Source: Arenibacter sp. ARW7G5Y1 (lineage in GTDB: Bacteria > Bacteroidota > Bacteroidia > Flavobacteriales > Flavobacteriaceae). From it: DNA of 64,000 nucleotides. Numbering within the stretch: position 1 is the stretch's first letter; every line of letters starts with the position of its first letter. Shown piece after piece: positions 44,733 to 53,289 of the stretch. Both the position numbers and the translations under genes were made by a program. The notes under the pieces were generated by a model. It was not told where the DNA came from, searched no databases, and saw nothing but the letters and a program-made list of their open reading frames with translations. The stretch is taken from positions 62,001-126,000 of the forward strand of contig NZ_QJJZ01000014.1 in assembly GCF_003201775.1 (NCBI RefSeq). Direction: 5' to 3'.

Positions 44733-46199
44733 ATGAAGCCAGAGGTAAAAAAACCGATATTTTCTTCTTATATCAACAATCCTGCACTTTTTGATGAAGT
44801 TTTCAACAATGATGGAGCGGCTAAAAATGTTTATCAAAAATTGTTAGATCTGTACGGGGATCATTCCATTCAAGACTATGTGCAATTGAACAATAAGGCC
44901 AAGTCCTCATTTTTTAACCAAGGAATCACTTTCCAGGTATACGACAATAAAGAAACGCAGGAGAAAATATTTCCATTCGATCTATTTCCAAGAATCATAG
45001 ATGAGGATGAATGGGAAATCATTGAAAGGGGCGCTGTACAGCGCAGTAGAGCATTAAACCTATTTTTATGGGATATTTATCACGATAAAAAAATCATCAA
45101 AGATGGCATAGTTCCACTGGACTTGATCAGTTCCTCTGCTAACTATTTACATCAAATGATTGGAGTTGACCCTCCTGGGGGCATTTACAACCACATATCT
45201 GGCACTGACATTATTAAACACTCGGATGGCAACTATTATGTCCTTGAGGACAACATTAGATGTCCTTCCGGGGTAAGTTATGTTATTTGTAATCGTACCG
45301 CCTTAAAAAGAGCGCTCTTCGGGGTTTTCAATCATTATAAAACGCATTCTGTGACCAACTACGCCGAAAACCTATTGGATATATTGGAAAGTGTAAAACC
45401 AAAAGGGGTCGATGTCCCAAATTGTGTGGTTATTACACCAGGTATGTACAATTCTGCATTTTACGAACATTCATATCTGGCAAAAGCTATGGGTGTGGAA
45501 TTGGTGGAAGGTAGAGATCTATTTGTTGAGAACGATTTTGTCTACATGAAAACCATTCGTGGACCCATTAAGGTTGATGTGATTTACCGAAGAGTGGATG
45601 ACCAATATATAGATCCCCTGGAATTTAGGGCCGATTCGTCATTGGGGGTACCAGGTCTTTTCGCTGCCTATATAAAAGGCAATGTTTGTTTGGCAAATGC
45701 TCCGGGCACAGGAGTAGCAGATGATAAAGCCATCTACACCTACATGCCGAAAATCATTAAATATTATTTGGATGAGACTCCCATTCTCAACAATGTACAC
45801 ACCTACCATTGTAGTAGGCCGAATGAACTTAAATATGTATTGGAACACATACATGAACTAGTGGTGAAGCCTGTGGATGAAGCAGGCGGTTATGGTATAT
45901 CAATTGGCAACAGACTTTCTAAGGCTGAAATTAAGGTAGTTCAAGAAGAAATAAAACAAAATCCTAGAAAATACATTGCCCAGCCCATTATGTCCTTATC
46001 GGTACATCCAACCTATATAGATGACAGTGAATCTTTTGAACAACGTCATGTAGATCTTAGGACATTTACCCTATTGGGCAATAAAAAGGAGTTTGTACTC
46101 AAAGGTGGATTGTCTCGAGTAGCACTAAAAAAAGGAAACTTAATTGTTAATTCCTCCCAAGGAGGTGGTTCCAAAGATACCTGGGTATTAAAAAAATAA
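44733..46199 (+). CDS. Circularly permuted ATP-grasp protein of the peptide-modification cluster
   Basis: A 488-residue circularly permuted type 2 ATP-grasp protein. The motifs DRIIDEDEWEIIERGAVQRS, EDNIRCPSGVSYVI, VVKPVDEAGGYGISIG and YIAQP, with an RHVDLRTFTLL block near the C-terminus, place the ATP-binding and catalytic parts of the fold. ATP-grasp members of this kind ligate carboxylates to amines, forming peptide or amide bonds. The ATG at 44733 is preferred over a TTG six codons earlier. It heads a three-gene run with alpha-E and transglutaminase genes, nine bases from the next, a cluster widely conserved but without a defined product. Confidence 0.88.
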   Translation: MKPEVKKPIFSSYINNPALFDEVFNNDGAAKNVYQKLLDLYGDHSIQDYVQLNNKAKSSFFNQGITFQVYDNKETQEKIFPFDLFPRIIDEDEWEIIERGAVQRSRALNLFLWDIYHDKKIIKDGIVPLDLISSSANYLHQMIGVDPPGGIYNHISGTDIIKHSDGNYYVLEDNIRCPSGVSYVICNRTALKRALFGVFNHYKTHSVTNYAENLLDILESVKPKGVDVPNCVVITPGMYNSAFYEHSYLAKAMGVELVEGRDLFVENDFVYMKTIRGPIKVDVIYRRVDDQYIDPLEFRADSSLGVPGLFAAYIKGNVCLANAPGTGVADDKAIYTYMPKIIKYYLDETPILNNVHTYHCSRPNELKYVLEHIHELVVKPVDEAGGYGISIGNRLSKAEIKVVQEEIKQNPRKYIAQPIMSLSVHPTYIDDSESFEQRHVDLRTFTLLGNKKEFVLKGGLSRVALKKGNLIVNSSQGGGSKDTWVLKK

Positions 46200-46208
46200 A
46201 AAAATCTT

Positions 46209-47156
46209 ATGTTAGCTAGAGTTGCCAATAACCTTTTTTGGATGGGGCGTTATATTGAACGTTCCGAACATGTTGCCAGATACTTAAATGTAAATTATTT
46301 CTCATCATTGGACGCACCGAACGAGCTGTCACAATCCAGACAATTTGTTCTTCAATCCATGATGTTCTTGGTTGGGGAGCCATTGGATGACGATTCCATA
46401 ATTCTTAAAGAAGAAGATATTTTATTCAACATAGGACTAAATGCCAATTTACCTTATTCCATTATCAACAATGTAAAATATGCCCGAGAGAATGCCAATA
46501 GTGCCAGAGACCTTATTTCTACGGAACTGTACGAATCCATCAATAAATTTTATCATTTTGTAATCAGGTATTCGATAGACGATTTCACAAAAAAGGGACT
46601 ATACGATTTTACCGTAAACATCACTGAAATGACCGCCATTTTAAGAGGAAAAATAAGAGGTACGCTTTTGCATGACGAGGTGTATGCAATTATTATGCTC
46701 GGTATAAATCTGGAGAGGGCCACGCAGGTAATCAGAATCATTAATGCCAAATACAATGATGCCGTAAAGGCCAAAGGGAGTTATGGCGATAAAATTAGCA
46801 ATAGCTTTGAATGGACCACACTTCTTAAATGTGTGGAATCTTATGATATGATGCGCAGATATTATAAAAAGACACCTACCAGTATTTCCACTTTGGAATT
46901 CTTAATTTTAAATCCGGATTGTCCAAGATCTGTCATCAATAGTATAAACCAAGTATATAAGCATATTAAAGTTTTGGATTCATCCAAAACTCCGGATAAA
47001 AATTCCACCGCTTTTTTAATAAGTAAAGTTAAGGGAGAATATGAATTTAAATTTGCCGAAGAAATTGAGGAAGACATTCAGGGCTTTATTGAAAAAATAC
47101 TCAATAGTCTGGTGCAGATTAGTCTTAAAATGGAAAATGAATTTTTTAACTATTGA
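46209..47156 (+). CDS. Alpha-E domain protein
   Basis: A 315-residue all-helical protein of the alpha-E domain family (opening MLARVANNLFWMGRYIERSEH, which is the family signature). It carries many helical Arg and Glu residues and no membrane segment. The role of the domain is unknown; it always travels with circularly permuted ATP-grasp and transglutaminase-like genes and is suggested to help them make or modify peptides. It starts nine bases after the ATP-grasp gene, so they are co-translated. Confidence 0.9.
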   Translation: MLARVANNLFWMGRYIERSEHVARYLNVNYFSSLDAPNELSQSRQFVLQSMMFLVGEPLDDDSIILKEEDILFNIGLNANLPYSIINNVKYARENANSARDLISTELYESINKFYHFVIRYSIDDFTKKGLYDFTVNITEMTAILRGKIRGTLLHDEVYAIIMLGINLERATQVIRIINAKYNDAVKAKGSYGDKISNSFEWTTLLKCVESYDMMRRYYKKTPTSISTLEFLILNPDCPRSVINSINQVYKHIKVLDSSKTPDKNSTAFLISKVKGEYEFKFAEEIEEDIQGFIEKILNSLVQISLKMENEFFNY

Positions 47157-47181
47157 TTTATAATCCATTGGATTACCTTTG
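47153..47181 (+). promoter_or_regulatory. Internal Bacteroidota-type promoter before the transglutaminase gene
   Basis: TTG at 47153-47155 (over the alpha-E stop), an 18-base spacer and TACCTTTG at 47174-47181. Transcription would start about 12-15 bases before the ATG at 47200, so the transglutaminase gene may also be made separately. Confidence 0.5.
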
Positions 47182-47199
47182 CGTTAACAACTACTTATA

Positions 47200-48051
47200 A
47201 TGTCATTTGAATATTCAGTTACTTATTCTGCCGAAAATAACTACGAAAATCCTGTAGAAAATGCATATTGGCAATTTTTGATCATTCCTGAGAATAACGA
47301 CACGCAAGAATTGATCAGCGTGGAAATAAAAAATTCATTGGAAGCCAAAGGTGGTTTTTCCCAAAATGGTTTTGGATTTCAGACCATTAGGATAAATACT
47401 TCGGAACGATTCCAGAAAATTAACTTCAGTGCCACTTTTAAACTAAAAAAAATAAGCTTCAACCCTTTTGGACAAATTCCAATCTTTGATATCCCAAGCA
47501 ACTATGAACTTGTTAAAAGTTTGAATTTCAAGGTAGATCATGAGCCTTATCTGCGTGAGACCAAATATACTGCCTTGCCAGCCGGTTCAGAAAACTTGTT
47601 TGTTTTTGATACCTCCATAAGTATATTCGAGAATCTTCAAAAACTAAATAAATGGATCTATCTTTTTATTCATTTCAATACTGGCGTTACCCATGTGAAT
47701 ACCTTATTGGAAGAAATCATAAATAATCCTGAGGGGGTATGCCAGGATTTCACACATTTATTCTGTGCTTTGGCAAAAGCAAATAATATTCCCACCCGCT
47801 ATGTCTCGGGTTACCTGCACCAGGGTAATGGTTACTTTGGCGACTCGCAAATGCATGCTTGGGCAGAAGCATATATCCCCCAAGTTGGCTGGATAGGCTT
47901 TGACCCTACCAACAATTTATTGGTCAATGACAACCATATTAAAGTAGCCCACGGTAAAGACTATAATGATTGCTCCCCTTTAAAAGGCGTAGTATATTCA
48001 CAAGGCGCTAATAAAACCTCCCATTCCGTGGAAGTACAAGCCGAACAATAA
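47200..48051 (+). CDS. Transglutaminase-like cysteine protease/amidase
   Basis: A 283-residue transglutaminase-superfamily protein with the bacterial N-terminal beta-sheet domain (about residues 1-125, opening YSVTYSAENNYENPVENAYW) and the catalytic core: Cys181 in GVCQDFTHLF, His219 in MHAWAEAYI and Asp235 in FDPTNN. It is likely a protease or amide hydrolase acting on the product of the ATP-grasp protein. It follows the alpha-E gene by 43 bases, completing the cluster. No Anbu-type peptidase gene is beside it, which several relatives carry. Confidence 0.92.
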   Translation: MSFEYSVTYSAENNYENPVENAYWQFLIIPENNDTQELISVEIKNSLEAKGGFSQNGFGFQTIRINTSERFQKINFSATFKLKKISFNPFGQIPIFDIPSNYELVKSLNFKVDHEPYLRETKYTALPAGSENLFVFDTSISIFENLQKLNKWIYLFIHFNTGVTHVNTLLEEIINNPEGVCQDFTHLFCALAKANNIPTRYVSGYLHQGNGYFGDSQMHAWAEAYIPQVGWIGFDPTNNLLVNDNHIKVAHGKDYNDCSPLKGVVYSQGANKTSHSVEVQAEQ

Positions 48052-48120
48052 ATATCATTTCATATTTGGTACATAATCAGAAAAAAGAATCCTATTTTTG
48101 GCTGAAAATAATAATAGAAT

Positions 48121-49219
48121 ATGATAACCACGGACCATTATAAGAGTCTCATTGATCGCCTTGGTGCGTTAAGGAGGTATCTTTGACATCGATGCCAAGC
48201 TTGTAGAAATAGAGAACGAGGAAGAAAAGACCCTGGCTCCCGATTTTTGGAACCACCCCCAAGAGGCACAGGAGCAGATGAAATTGATTCAGTCCAAGAA
48301 ACAATGGGTCGATGATTTCAACAGCGCTCAAACTTTAGTTGCCGATCTGGAGATTTTTTTGGAATTTCAGAAAGAAGGTGAAATGTCCGATGCCGATGTT
48401 GAAAGTCATTACGACAAGACCGTTGAAGCCTTGGAGAAATTGGAATTTAAAAACATGCTCTCTTCCGAGGGAGATGAACTAACGGCCATACTCCAAATAA
48501 CGACAGGTGCCGGAGGCACGGAAAGTTGTGACTGGGCCTCCATGTTGATGCGGATGTATATGATGTGGAGTGAAAAAAACGGGTATAAGGTAAAGGAACT
48601 CAATTATCAGGAAGGTGATGTTGCAGGAATAAAAACCGTAACCTTGGAAATTGAGGGCGATTATAGCTTTGGGTGGCTTAAGGGAGAGAATGGCGTACAC
48701 AGGCTGGTACGTATTTCCCCTTTCGACAGTAATGCCAAGCGTCATACCTCCTTCGCTTCCGTTTACGTTTACCCACTGGTGGACGACAGTATCGAAATTG
48801 ATATAAATCCGGCAGATGTGGAGATCACCACAGCGAGATCCAGCGGTGCTGGGGGGCAGAATGTCAACAAAGTGGAAACCAAGGTGCAGCTGACACATAA
48901 ACCCTCGGGAATTCAGATTTCCTGTTCAGATTCAAGGTCGCAGCACGACAATAGGGCCACTGCACTAAAAATGCTTAAATCCCAATTGTACGAAATAGAA
49001 TTGCGCAAGAAAATGGAAGCCAGACAGGAAATTGAGTCTTCCAAAATGAAAATTGAATGGGGCTCACAGATCAGGAATTACGTAATGCACCCGTACAAAT
49101 TGGTGAAAGACGTGCGTACAGGTGAAGAAACAGGCAATGTAGAGGCGGTTATGGATGGTAATATTGATCAATTCTTAAAGGCCTATCTTATGATGATGGG
49201 GCAAAAGGAAGAGAGTTGA
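48121..49219 (+). CDS. prfB: Peptide chain release factor 2, with programmed +1 frameshift
   Basis: A 365-residue class 1 release factor that reads UGA and UAA stop codons. The first 21 codons run in one frame to an in-frame UGA; translation slips one base forward at CTT TGA and continues at 48185 (expressed as 48121-48183 joined to 48185-49219). The GGQ peptidyl-hydrolysis motif is in [15 protein letters not shown] and length equals that of Escherichia coli RF2. A TAnnTTTG box (TATTTTTG, 48093-48100) precedes it with a weakly spaced TTG. The neighbouring ATP-grasp cluster and ArsC gene are not functionally linked. Confidence 0.97.
48172..48187 (+). promoter_or_regulatory. prfB: RF2 programmed frameshift site
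   Basis: AGGAGG (48172-48177), an internal Shine-Dalgarno, is followed by TAT and the slippery CTT TGA C (48181-48187). This is the classical autoregulatory arrangement: low RF2 makes the ribosome stall on UGA and shift +1, so RF2 controls its own synthesis. Confidence 0.95.
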
Positions 49220-49356
49220 TTTATTACTCCCCATTACAACCTTATAACTTGTTACAGATAAAGGCTTGAAAGTTTCCGGAACCCAGTCCAAAGATTCCAA
49301 ACGTGACCAGTTGTAACCCGGAAAGTTTAGCCATCAACCTTAAAACCAAATAAATT

Positions 49357-49701
49357 ATGATTAAAATATATCACAACCCCAGATGTGGAAAGTCCAGGGA
49401 AGGTTTGGCCATTTTAGAAAATTCAGGAAACGACTTCGAGATAATTAAATATCTTGAAAAGGTGCCTTCCAAGAAAGAACTGGAAACCATTTTAAAAATT
49501 TTGGGCATGTCACCATTACAATTGGTGCGAACCAACGAAGCTATTTGGAAGGAAAAATTCAAAGGCAAAACCATGACGGACGATGAAATAATTTCAGCCA
49601 TGATAGCGTACCCCAAGCTCATAGAACGCCCCATCGTCATCATGGACAACAAAGGGGTGGTTGGACGTCCGCCCGAAAAAATAAAGACACTTTTAGGCTA
49701 G
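49357..49701 (+). CDS. arsC: ArsC/Spx-family arsenate reductase-like protein
   Basis: A 114-residue thioredoxin-fold protein of the ArsC (YffB-like) family, with catalytic Cys10 in HNPRCGKSREGL and the Arg of VRTNE and of VGRPPEK. The family includes glutaredoxin-dependent arsenate reductases; there is no ars operon nearby, so it may be a related reductase of unknown substrate, and Spx is unlikely given its single-Cys layout. Single gene with a separate leader. Confidence 0.85.
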   Translation: MIKIYHNPRCGKSREGLAILENSGNDFEIIKYLEKVPSKKELETILKILGMSPLQLVRTNEAIWKEKFKGKTMTDDEIISAMIAYPKLIERPIVIMDNKGVVGRPPEKIKTLLG

Positions 49702-49821
49702 TGCCTTCTTTGAGTGCTTGGCAAAAGAAATGTTTAATAGTACATTTTTCACCTAATAATAAATTAGACCCCCAATGGTCCAATTGCGGCACAATTCTTG
49801 AAATATTCATTTTAACAAAGA

Positions 49822-49841
49822 TTTAACCCTTAAGGGTTAAA
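49822..49841. promoter_or_regulatory. 20-bp perfect palindrome, candidate operator
   Basis: TTTAACCCTTAAGGGTTAAA at 49822-49841 is a perfect palindrome of 20 bases, directly upstream of TAATTTTG at 49850-49857, a -7 element for the secreted-protein/receptor gene pair. It covers the place where the -33 element should lie, which a DNA-binding dimer could block. No regulator gene is adjacent. Confidence 0.5.
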
Positions 49842-49880
49842 CCATCTATTAATTTTGGAATCCCATTAACCAGCGACATT

Positions 49881-50375
49881 ATGAAAACTGACAAAAGATT
49901 ATTTTTTAGTGTTTTATTTATCGTATTATCCTTTCCTTTTTTAAGTGCCCAATATGGGTACGGCAATGGGTACGGATATGGATACGGAGGATATGGAGGG
50001 TATGGCAGACAGAGAAATAGCATTCCACAGGTACAGGAAACTCCCAAGGAGCCTGAAAAACTAACAGCGGAGCAAATTGTAGATCAGGAAATGCCGGGAA
50101 TAACAGAAAAATTAGGTTTAAACCCGTTCGAAGAAGCAGTTCTGAGTACCACCTTAAAAAAGTATCTCCAGGAAAGAATTGAATTGCAGATACTGGATTT
50201 ACCGCCCGATAAAATGAGGGAGAGTTATGAGAAAATTACGCAAAAGCAGGACGAAGAGCTTATGGCCGGATTACCTGCCGATAAATATGAGGCCTTTGTA
50301 GAACTACAGAAAAACGGTTTTAAAAAGGTCAAGGAAAAAAAGAAGAAAAAGAAAAAAAATAAATCCAAAACATAG
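49881..50375 (+). CDS. Secreted Gly/Tyr-rich protein with Lys-rich tail, unknown function
   Basis: A 164-residue protein with a signal peptide (about residues 1-22, ending LSAQ). The start of the mature part is a short Gly/Tyr repeat (YGYGNGYGYG and similar), residues 50-140 are a helical globular part (LTAEQIVDQEMPGITEKLGL), and the end is a run of Lys. It is four bases upstream of an outer-membrane receptor, so the two are almost certainly co-transcribed and may work together. Not a recognised family. Confidence 0.75.
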   Translation: MKTDKRLFFSVLFIVLSFPFLSAQYGYGNGYGYGYGGYGGYGRQRNSIPQVQETPKEPEKLTAEQIVDQEMPGITEKLGLNPFEEAVLSTTLKKYLQERIELQILDLPPDKMRESYEKITQKQDEELMAGLPADKYEAFVELQKNGFKKVKEKKKKKKKNKSKT

Positions 50376-50378
50376 CAA

Positions 50379-52889
50379 ATGAAAAGACTAATCCCAGTTA
50401 CATTATTTCTCCTTACTTTAACAACTTATGCACAAGGAGGCCAAGGCCCGCAAGAACCAATAAAAATAACTGGGACCGTTTTAGACCAAGAAACAGATCA
50501 ACCCTTGGAATATGCCACATTGGTACTACAAAGTGTTAGAAATCCCGAAAAGGTTACTGGTGGAATTACAGATGTCAACGGACGATTTGAAGTTGAGACT
50601 TCACCTGGAAACTATAATATTAGTGTAGAATACATCTCCTACAAATCCTATAAATTAAACAATCAAAGCCTAAGGTCTTCCACTGATCTAGGTGTAATCC
50701 GCCTTTCTTTGGACGTTGCCCAGTTGGCCGAGGTAGAAGTAGTTGGCGAACGTACCACTGTGGAATTACGCCTGGATAAAAAGGTTTATAATGTAGGTTC
50801 GGATCTAACCGTCAAAGGTGGCTCTGTAACAGATGTACTTAGCAACGTACCTTCGGTCTCTGTGGATGTGGAGGGCAATATTAGTCTAAGGGGAAACGAA
50901 AGCGTTAGAATCCTTATCAACGGCAAACCATCCGCCTTGTCCGGTCTGAGTCCCGAGGCATTGCAGCAGTTGCCCTCGGATGCCATTGAAAAGGTTGAAG
51001 TAATTACCAATCCTTCCGCACGCTATGATGCCGAAGGAACTGCAGGTATTTTGAACATTATATTAAAACAGAGCAAGACCGCCGGGGTTAACGGATCGGT
51101 AAATCTCTACACCGGACATCCAGAGACTTACGGAGGTTCCTTGAGTCTAAATTTAAGACGGGATAACTTCAATATCTTTACCAACACCACCTATCGTTAT
51201 CGCAGTGGCCCTGGGAATGCCTTGTTCGACCAGGAAAACTTTGACAGTAATGGCAATACGTTAAGCTATCAGAATGAAATAAGGGATTACCAGAGAAAGG
51301 ACAAAAGCTTTAATACCAATGTTGGCTTTGAACTGTTTTTGGATGAGAGCAGCAGTATCACCAATTCCTTTGTTTTTAGCAAATCCAATGGGGACAACAC
51401 CGTTAATGTGGATTTTTCAAATTTTGATGCCAATAGAACCCCTACCATCCAACGAAACCGTTTTACCAATGAGGACGAATTTGAGGAGGAGGTTCAATAC
51501 TCCTTGAATTATCAAAAGAAATTTGAAAGGGAAGGACATACCCTTACCTTCGACTATCAATACTCCAAGGGAATCGACAACGAGAATTCGATCATAGAGG
51601 AAGTTATCCTAGGGGATAATATTGCCTTGGACACCGAAAGGACCATAGATGACCAAACACAGATATCCCAATTGGTACAAATGGATTACGTACTTCCTTT
51701 TGGAAAGGATAACCAGTCTCAATTTGAACTTGGCTATAGGGGTACTTTCAATAACAACAATACCGATTTTGACTTTGGCATTCAGCAACAGAATGGTGGT
51801 TTTAATAGCGACCCCAACTACAGCAATGAATTAAATTATAAGGAATATATAAATGCTGCCTATACGCAGTTGGGATCCAAATTTGACAAATTCAGTATTC
51901 TGGGCGGATTGAGAGTGGAGGCCTCCGATATTGGGATAGAACTGTTGAACACCAACGAACTTACCAATAAGGACTATGTAAATTGGTTCCCTTCCTTATT
52001 TTTGGGCTATGAGTTCTCCGAAAAGGAACAGCTTACCTTAAGCTATAGCAAAAGACTTAGAAGACCTCGTTCCAGGTTTATCAATCCTTTCCCTTCCAGA
52101 TCAAGTAACACTAATCTTTTTCAAGGTAATGCGGATTTGGACCCTACTTTTACCGACGCATATGATTTGGGTTATTTAAAGCGATGGGACAAGTTTACTT
52201 TTACCACCTCTGGATACTTTAACAGATCTACCGGAGTGTTTCAATTTGTTTCCAGGGAGACGGGCGATTTTGTAACCATAGAAAATCCGGATGACCCACA
52301 AAATCCTATCGTAGTTCCGGTACAGGTGAGAAGCCCTATTAATTTGGCTACTGAAGACCGTATCGGTATGGAGTTCACCACTACCTATACACCCATTAGA
52401 AACTGGAGATTAACATGGAACCTTAATGCTTTCCAAAGGGATTTACAGGGAGACTATACCTATACCAACAGCCAAAATGAGGAAATTGTTCAAAATTTTG
52501 ACGCCAACAATTTTTCTTGGTTTACCCGCTTTAGCGCTAAATTACCTTTGCCCGGAAAAATTGATTTCCAGACCAATTTCTTCTATATGGGACCTTCCGA
52601 AGATGCACAGAATACCAGCAAAGGTATGCTTAATTCGGATCTTGCCCTTAGCAAGGATATTTTAAAGGACAAAGGCTCTTTGACTTTAAACGTAAGCGAT
52701 ATATTCAATTCAAGGAAACGTATAACCGATACCAGAACGGAAAATGTTGCTACCTATAGCGAATTTCAATTTAGGCAAAGACAAATTACCTTGTCGTTTC
52801 AATACAGGTTCAACCAACCCCAAAACCAAAGAAATGGAAATAGGCAAGGTAGAAATGGCGGTGGGGAAGATATGGATTTCGAGGGATAA
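50379..52889 (+). CDS. TonB-dependent-receptor-like outer-membrane protein (OMP-barrel 3 type)
   Basis: An 836-residue outer-membrane protein with a signal peptide (about residues 1-18), a carboxypeptidase-regulatory-like beta-sandwich (residues about 27-115, with ITGTVLDQETDQPLEYATL), a plug domain (TVKGGSVTDVLSNVPSVSVDVEGNISLRG), and a large beta-barrel to the C-terminus. It likely imports an unknown ligand or polymer; the SusC hallmark is not apparent and no SusD gene follows. The C-terminus ends in Gln/Asn/Arg/Gly-rich residues. It lies behind the 20-bp palindrome with the Gly/Tyr-rich gene. A terminator follows. Confidence 0.9.
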   Translation: MKRLIPVTLFLLTLTTYAQGGQGPQEPIKITGTVLDQETDQPLEYATLVLQSVRNPEKVTGGITDVNGRFEVETSPGNYNISVEYISYKSYKLNNQSLRSSTDLGVIRLSLDVAQLAEVEVVGERTTVELRLDKKVYNVGSDLTVKGGSVTDVLSNVPSVSVDVEGNISLRGNESVRILINGKPSALSGLSPEALQQLPSDAIEKVEVITNPSARYDAEGTAGILNIILKQSKTAGVNGSVNLYTGHPETYGGSLSLNLRRDNFNIFTNTTYRYRSGPGNALFDQENFDSNGNTLSYQNEIRDYQRKDKSFNTNVGFELFLDESSSITNSFVFSKSNGDNTVNVDFSNFDANRTPTIQRNRFTNEDEFEEEVQYSLNYQKKFEREGHTLTFDYQYSKGIDNENSIIEEVILGDNIALDTERTIDDQTQISQLVQMDYVLPFGKDNQSQFELGYRGTFNNNNTDFDFGIQQQNGGFNSDPNYSNELNYKEYINAAYTQLGSKFDKFSILGGLRVEASDIGIELLNTNELTNKDYVNWFPSLFLGYEFSEKEQLTLSYSKRLRRPRSRFINPFPSRSSNTNLFQGNADLDPTFTDAYDLGYLKRWDKFTFTTSGYFNRSTGVFQFVSRETGDFVTIENPDDPQNPIVVPVQVRSPINLATEDRIGMEFTTTYTPIRNWRLTWNLNAFQRDLQGDYTYTNSQNEEIVQNFDANNFSWFTRFSAKLPLPGKIDFQTNFFYMGPSEDAQNTSKGMLNSDLALSKDILKDKGSLTLNVSDIFNSRKRITDTRTENVATYSEFQFRQRQITLSFQYRFNQPQNQRNGNRQGRNGGGEDMDFEG

Positions 52890-52913
52890 ACCTTTTATCC
52901 ACATGTTAAACAT

Positions 52914-52941
52914 AAAAAGGGAGCCGATGGGCTCCCTTTTT
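52914..52941. terminator. Strong terminator after the outer-membrane receptor
   Basis: AAAAAGGGAGCC (52914-52925) and GGCTCCCTTTTT (52930-52941) form a perfect 12-bp stem with a 4-base loop; A and T runs on each side allow use from either direction, which suits the convergent small gene downstream. Confidence 0.9.
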
Positions 52942-52970
52942 ATGTTTAAATATATTGTAATAACGAACCT

Positions 52971-53144
52971 TTATTGGTTGCGTTTCGCTTTTTTAGCCTC
53001 GCGCTTTTCCTTCAATATTTCCAAGATAGAACCTCCTATCCAGTAGGGAATAACAAAAGTCAATAAAAAAATCATCAACCAAAACCCAATGGTCAAGATG
53101 GTCAAAAATGCTAAAAACCCTAAATATTGGTCAAAATCGAACAT
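52971..53144 (-). CDS. Small 57-residue membrane protein
   Basis: A 57-residue protein on the minus strand with one or two hydrophobic segments (about residues 8-45: LGFLAFLTILTIGFWL and following) and a Lys/Glu/Arg-rich tail ending KKAKRNQ. Intact start and stop, uniform membrane/charged layout and use of common codons support a real gene. I cannot name a family with certainty; similar short flavobacterial proteins exist. It is convergent with the outer-membrane receptor, with a terminator between them. Confidence 0.6.
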   Translation of the reverse strand: MFDFDQYLGFLAFLTILTIGFWLMIFLLTFVIPYWIGGSILEILKEKREAKKAKRNQ

Positions 53145-53289
53145 GATTGCTATGTTTTTTAATGGTGGTACAAAGATATCAAAATCTAAGTTATTATTCC
53201 AAGGGGTATTTAAAATAATTTATCCTTAATAAACAATCTAACTTATTCCATCCAACCCCGAACAAAAAGAAACGGTCCTACCCTATCAA

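Noticed and set aside
48278-49219. A release factor gene starting at 48278
   Set aside because: The true start is 48121 with a programmed frameshift; 48278 is an internal Met of prfB.
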